Of a DNA stretch of 5,685 nucleotides, positions 4,481 to 5,685 are shown piece by piece (the stretch's first letter is position 1; each line of letters begins with the position of its first letter). Below the pieces are notes generated by a model. The model was not told where the DNA came from and made no database searches. It was given only the letters and a program-made list of their open reading frames with translations. The position numbers and the translations under genes are program-made. This DNA comes from Oscillospiraceae bacterium. GTDB lineage: Bacteria > Bacillota > Clostridia > Oscillospirales > Oscillospiraceae. Where the stretch lies: assembly GCA_028705905.1 (NCBI GenBank), contig JAQWCP010000079.1, positions 1,251 through 6,935 of the forward strand, read 5' to 3'.

Positions 4481-5685
4481 GTGAGACGATATATATTTGA
4501 CCGGCCGGAGCGACCGGAACTGCTCCGTTATGACACGGTCATTATCGGGAGTGGGATTGCCGGGCTTTATGCCGCCCTCAATCTGGACAGCAGATTATCC
4601 TGCGCCATATTAACTAAAAAAAGTGTGGACATTTCCAATTCCTGGCTGGCTCAGGGTGGCATTGCCGCCGCTGTGTCTCCGGAAGATCAGCCGCAGTTCC
4701 ATTATGAAGACACCCTGACGGCCGGCGCCGGGCTCTGCGATGAAAAGGCTGTGCGTGTTATGGTGGATGAGGGGCCTTCTGATATTGCCGCATTGATTAA
4801 AATGAATGTGCCTTTTGATTTTAACGACGAGGGAGATCTGCAGATCGGCCGAGAAGGTGGACACGGACTGAGACGCATCGTACATGCTCACGGAGACGCA
4901 ACCGGGCGTGAAATGGTGAAAACCCTAGCTTCAATTGCCGCGGGGCGGGACAACATTACCTTTTATGAGCATGTTTTTCTGGTGGATATACTGACAGACG
5001 ACGGCCGCGTCTCGGGCGTTGTAATGGATCAAAATGGTTGTAAAATGATAGCAGCAGACAACATCATCATCTGCACGGGCGGAATCGGGCAGGTTTACAC
5101 CAATTCCACCAATCCATCCGTTGCCACAGGCGACGGAGTCGCGGCCGCGTTCCGAGCCGGTGCGAAGCTTGTGGATATGGAATTTGTCCAGTTCCATCCC
5201 ACCGGATTGTACACCAAATCAACCGCAGGAAACTGCTTTTTGATTTCAGAGGCGGTACGGGGGGAAGGCGCCCTTTTGAAGAACAACAAGGGTGAACGTT
5301 TTATGATGGACCAGCATCCCATGAAGGAGCTTGCCCCCCGGGATATTGTTGCGCGGCGCATTGTACGGGAAATGGAAAAAACGGATTCGGATCACGTGTA
5401 TTTAGACATTACATGCAAACCCGCCTCATTTTTATCCGTTCGCTTCCCCACCATTTATGGCGAGTGCCTCCGCCGCGGAATTGACATTTCCAAGGATTAT
5501 ATTCCGGTGTTTCCCATCCAGCATTACATGATGGGCGGAATAGCAACCGATTTAAACGGCATGTCCAGCATTCCGGGGCTTTACGCCTGCGGCGAAGCGG
5601 CTCGAACTGGCGTCCACGGAGCCAACCGGCTTGCATCCAATTCCATGCTGGAATGCCTGGTCTTTGGCCGGAGAGCGGCCCGTCA
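4481..5685 (+). CDS. nadB: L-aspartate oxidase NadB, 3' end outside window
   Basis: 401 residues visible, running off the right edge (E. coli NadB is about 540). This flavoenzyme oxidises L-aspartate to iminoaspartate, the substrate passed to NadA. The FAD dinucleotide-binding motif IIGSGIAGLYAAL lies at 21-33, and SNSWLAQGGIAAA (52-64) and GREGGHGLRRIVHAHGDATG (123-142) are typical of the succinate dehydrogenase/fumarate reductase flavoprotein family. Predicted active-site residues corresponding to E. coli His244, Arg290, His351 and Arg386 are His239 (QFHPTG), Arg287 (APRDIVAR), His348 (QHYMMGGI) and Arg383 (ANRLASNS). The start is GTG at 4481, preceded by AAGGGG with a gap of about 8 nt. 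The 40-nt gap after nadA and the shared strand indicate one operon, and nadC probably follows. Confidence 0.97.
   Translation, partial: MRRYIFDRPERPELLRYDTVIIGSGIAGLYAALNLDSRLSCAILTKKSVDISNSWLAQGGIAAAVSPEDQPQFHYEDTLTAGAGLCDEKAVRVMVDEGPSDIAALIKMNVPFDFNDEGDLQIGREGGHGLRRIVHAHGDATGREMVKTLASIAAGRDNITFYEHVFLVDILTDDGRVSGVVMDQNGCKMIAADNIIICTGGIGQVYTNSTNPSVATGDGVAAAFRAGAKLVDMEFVQFHPTGLYTKSTAGNCFLISEAVRGEGALLKNNKGERFMMDQHPMKELAPRDIVARRIVREMEKTDSDHVYLDITCKPASFLSVRFPTIYGECLRRGIDISKDYIPVFPIQHYMMGGIATDLNGMSSIPGLYACGEAARTGVHGANRLASNSMLECLVFGRRAAR

Noticed and set aside
1..5685. CRISPR array or defence cassette
   Set aside because: No regularly spaced repeats and no cas, nuclease or toxin-antitoxin genes were found in the window.

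Overview
The window looks like a chromosomal segment of a low-to-medium GC Firmicute, probably a member of the Clostridia. The signs are strong purine-rich ribosome binding sites, consensus -35/-10 promoters with 17-bp spacers, a short-form NadA followed by NadB, a DUF2207-like membrane protein and a lipoprotein with a classic lipobox. No lineage marker fixes the genus.

Left third (1-2481, minus strand): a three-gene operon reads leftward from one near-perfect promoter (TTGAAA-17-TATAAT, 2453-2481). The order is a DUF1653 small protein (2073-2381), a membrane protein resembling the C-terminal half of DUF2207 proteins (955-2109), and a transglutaminase-like lipoprotein (1-934, running off the left edge). 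Genes 1 and 2 overlap by 37 nt, and genes 2 and 3 are 20 nt apart, so they are probably translated together. The lipoprotein places a Cys-His-Asp papain-like fold outside the cell and the membrane protein supplies mainly a cytoplasmic module. Their joint function is unknown.

Centre (2557-3259): a tRNA-Leu(CAG) gene has its own promoter, a 12-bp inverted repeat in its leader, and a terminator-like hairpin behind it. Immediately downstream is a small mobile-element graveyard. It holds the last 41 codons of a tyrosine integrase (minus strand, retaining the His and Tyr of the active site, with an in-frame stop two codons upstream) and a collapsed IS transposase (plus strand, missing its middle and carrying a frameshift). 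This fits decay of an element that had inserted at the 3' end of the tRNA.

Right part (3310-5685, plus strand): the start of a de novo NAD operon. A consensus-like promoter (TTGACA-17-CATAAT) is followed by a leader of about 190 nt that can fold, then nadA (quinolinate synthase) and nadB (L-aspartate oxidase, cut by the window edge). NadB makes iminoaspartate from aspartate, and NadA condenses it with dihydroxyacetone phosphate to give quinolinate. nadC is the expected next gene but lies outside the window.

Nothing here proves a new biological system. The best leads are the DUF1653 / DUF2207-like / transglutaminase lipoprotein operon, the structured nadA leader, and the inverted repeat overlapping the tRNA start site.
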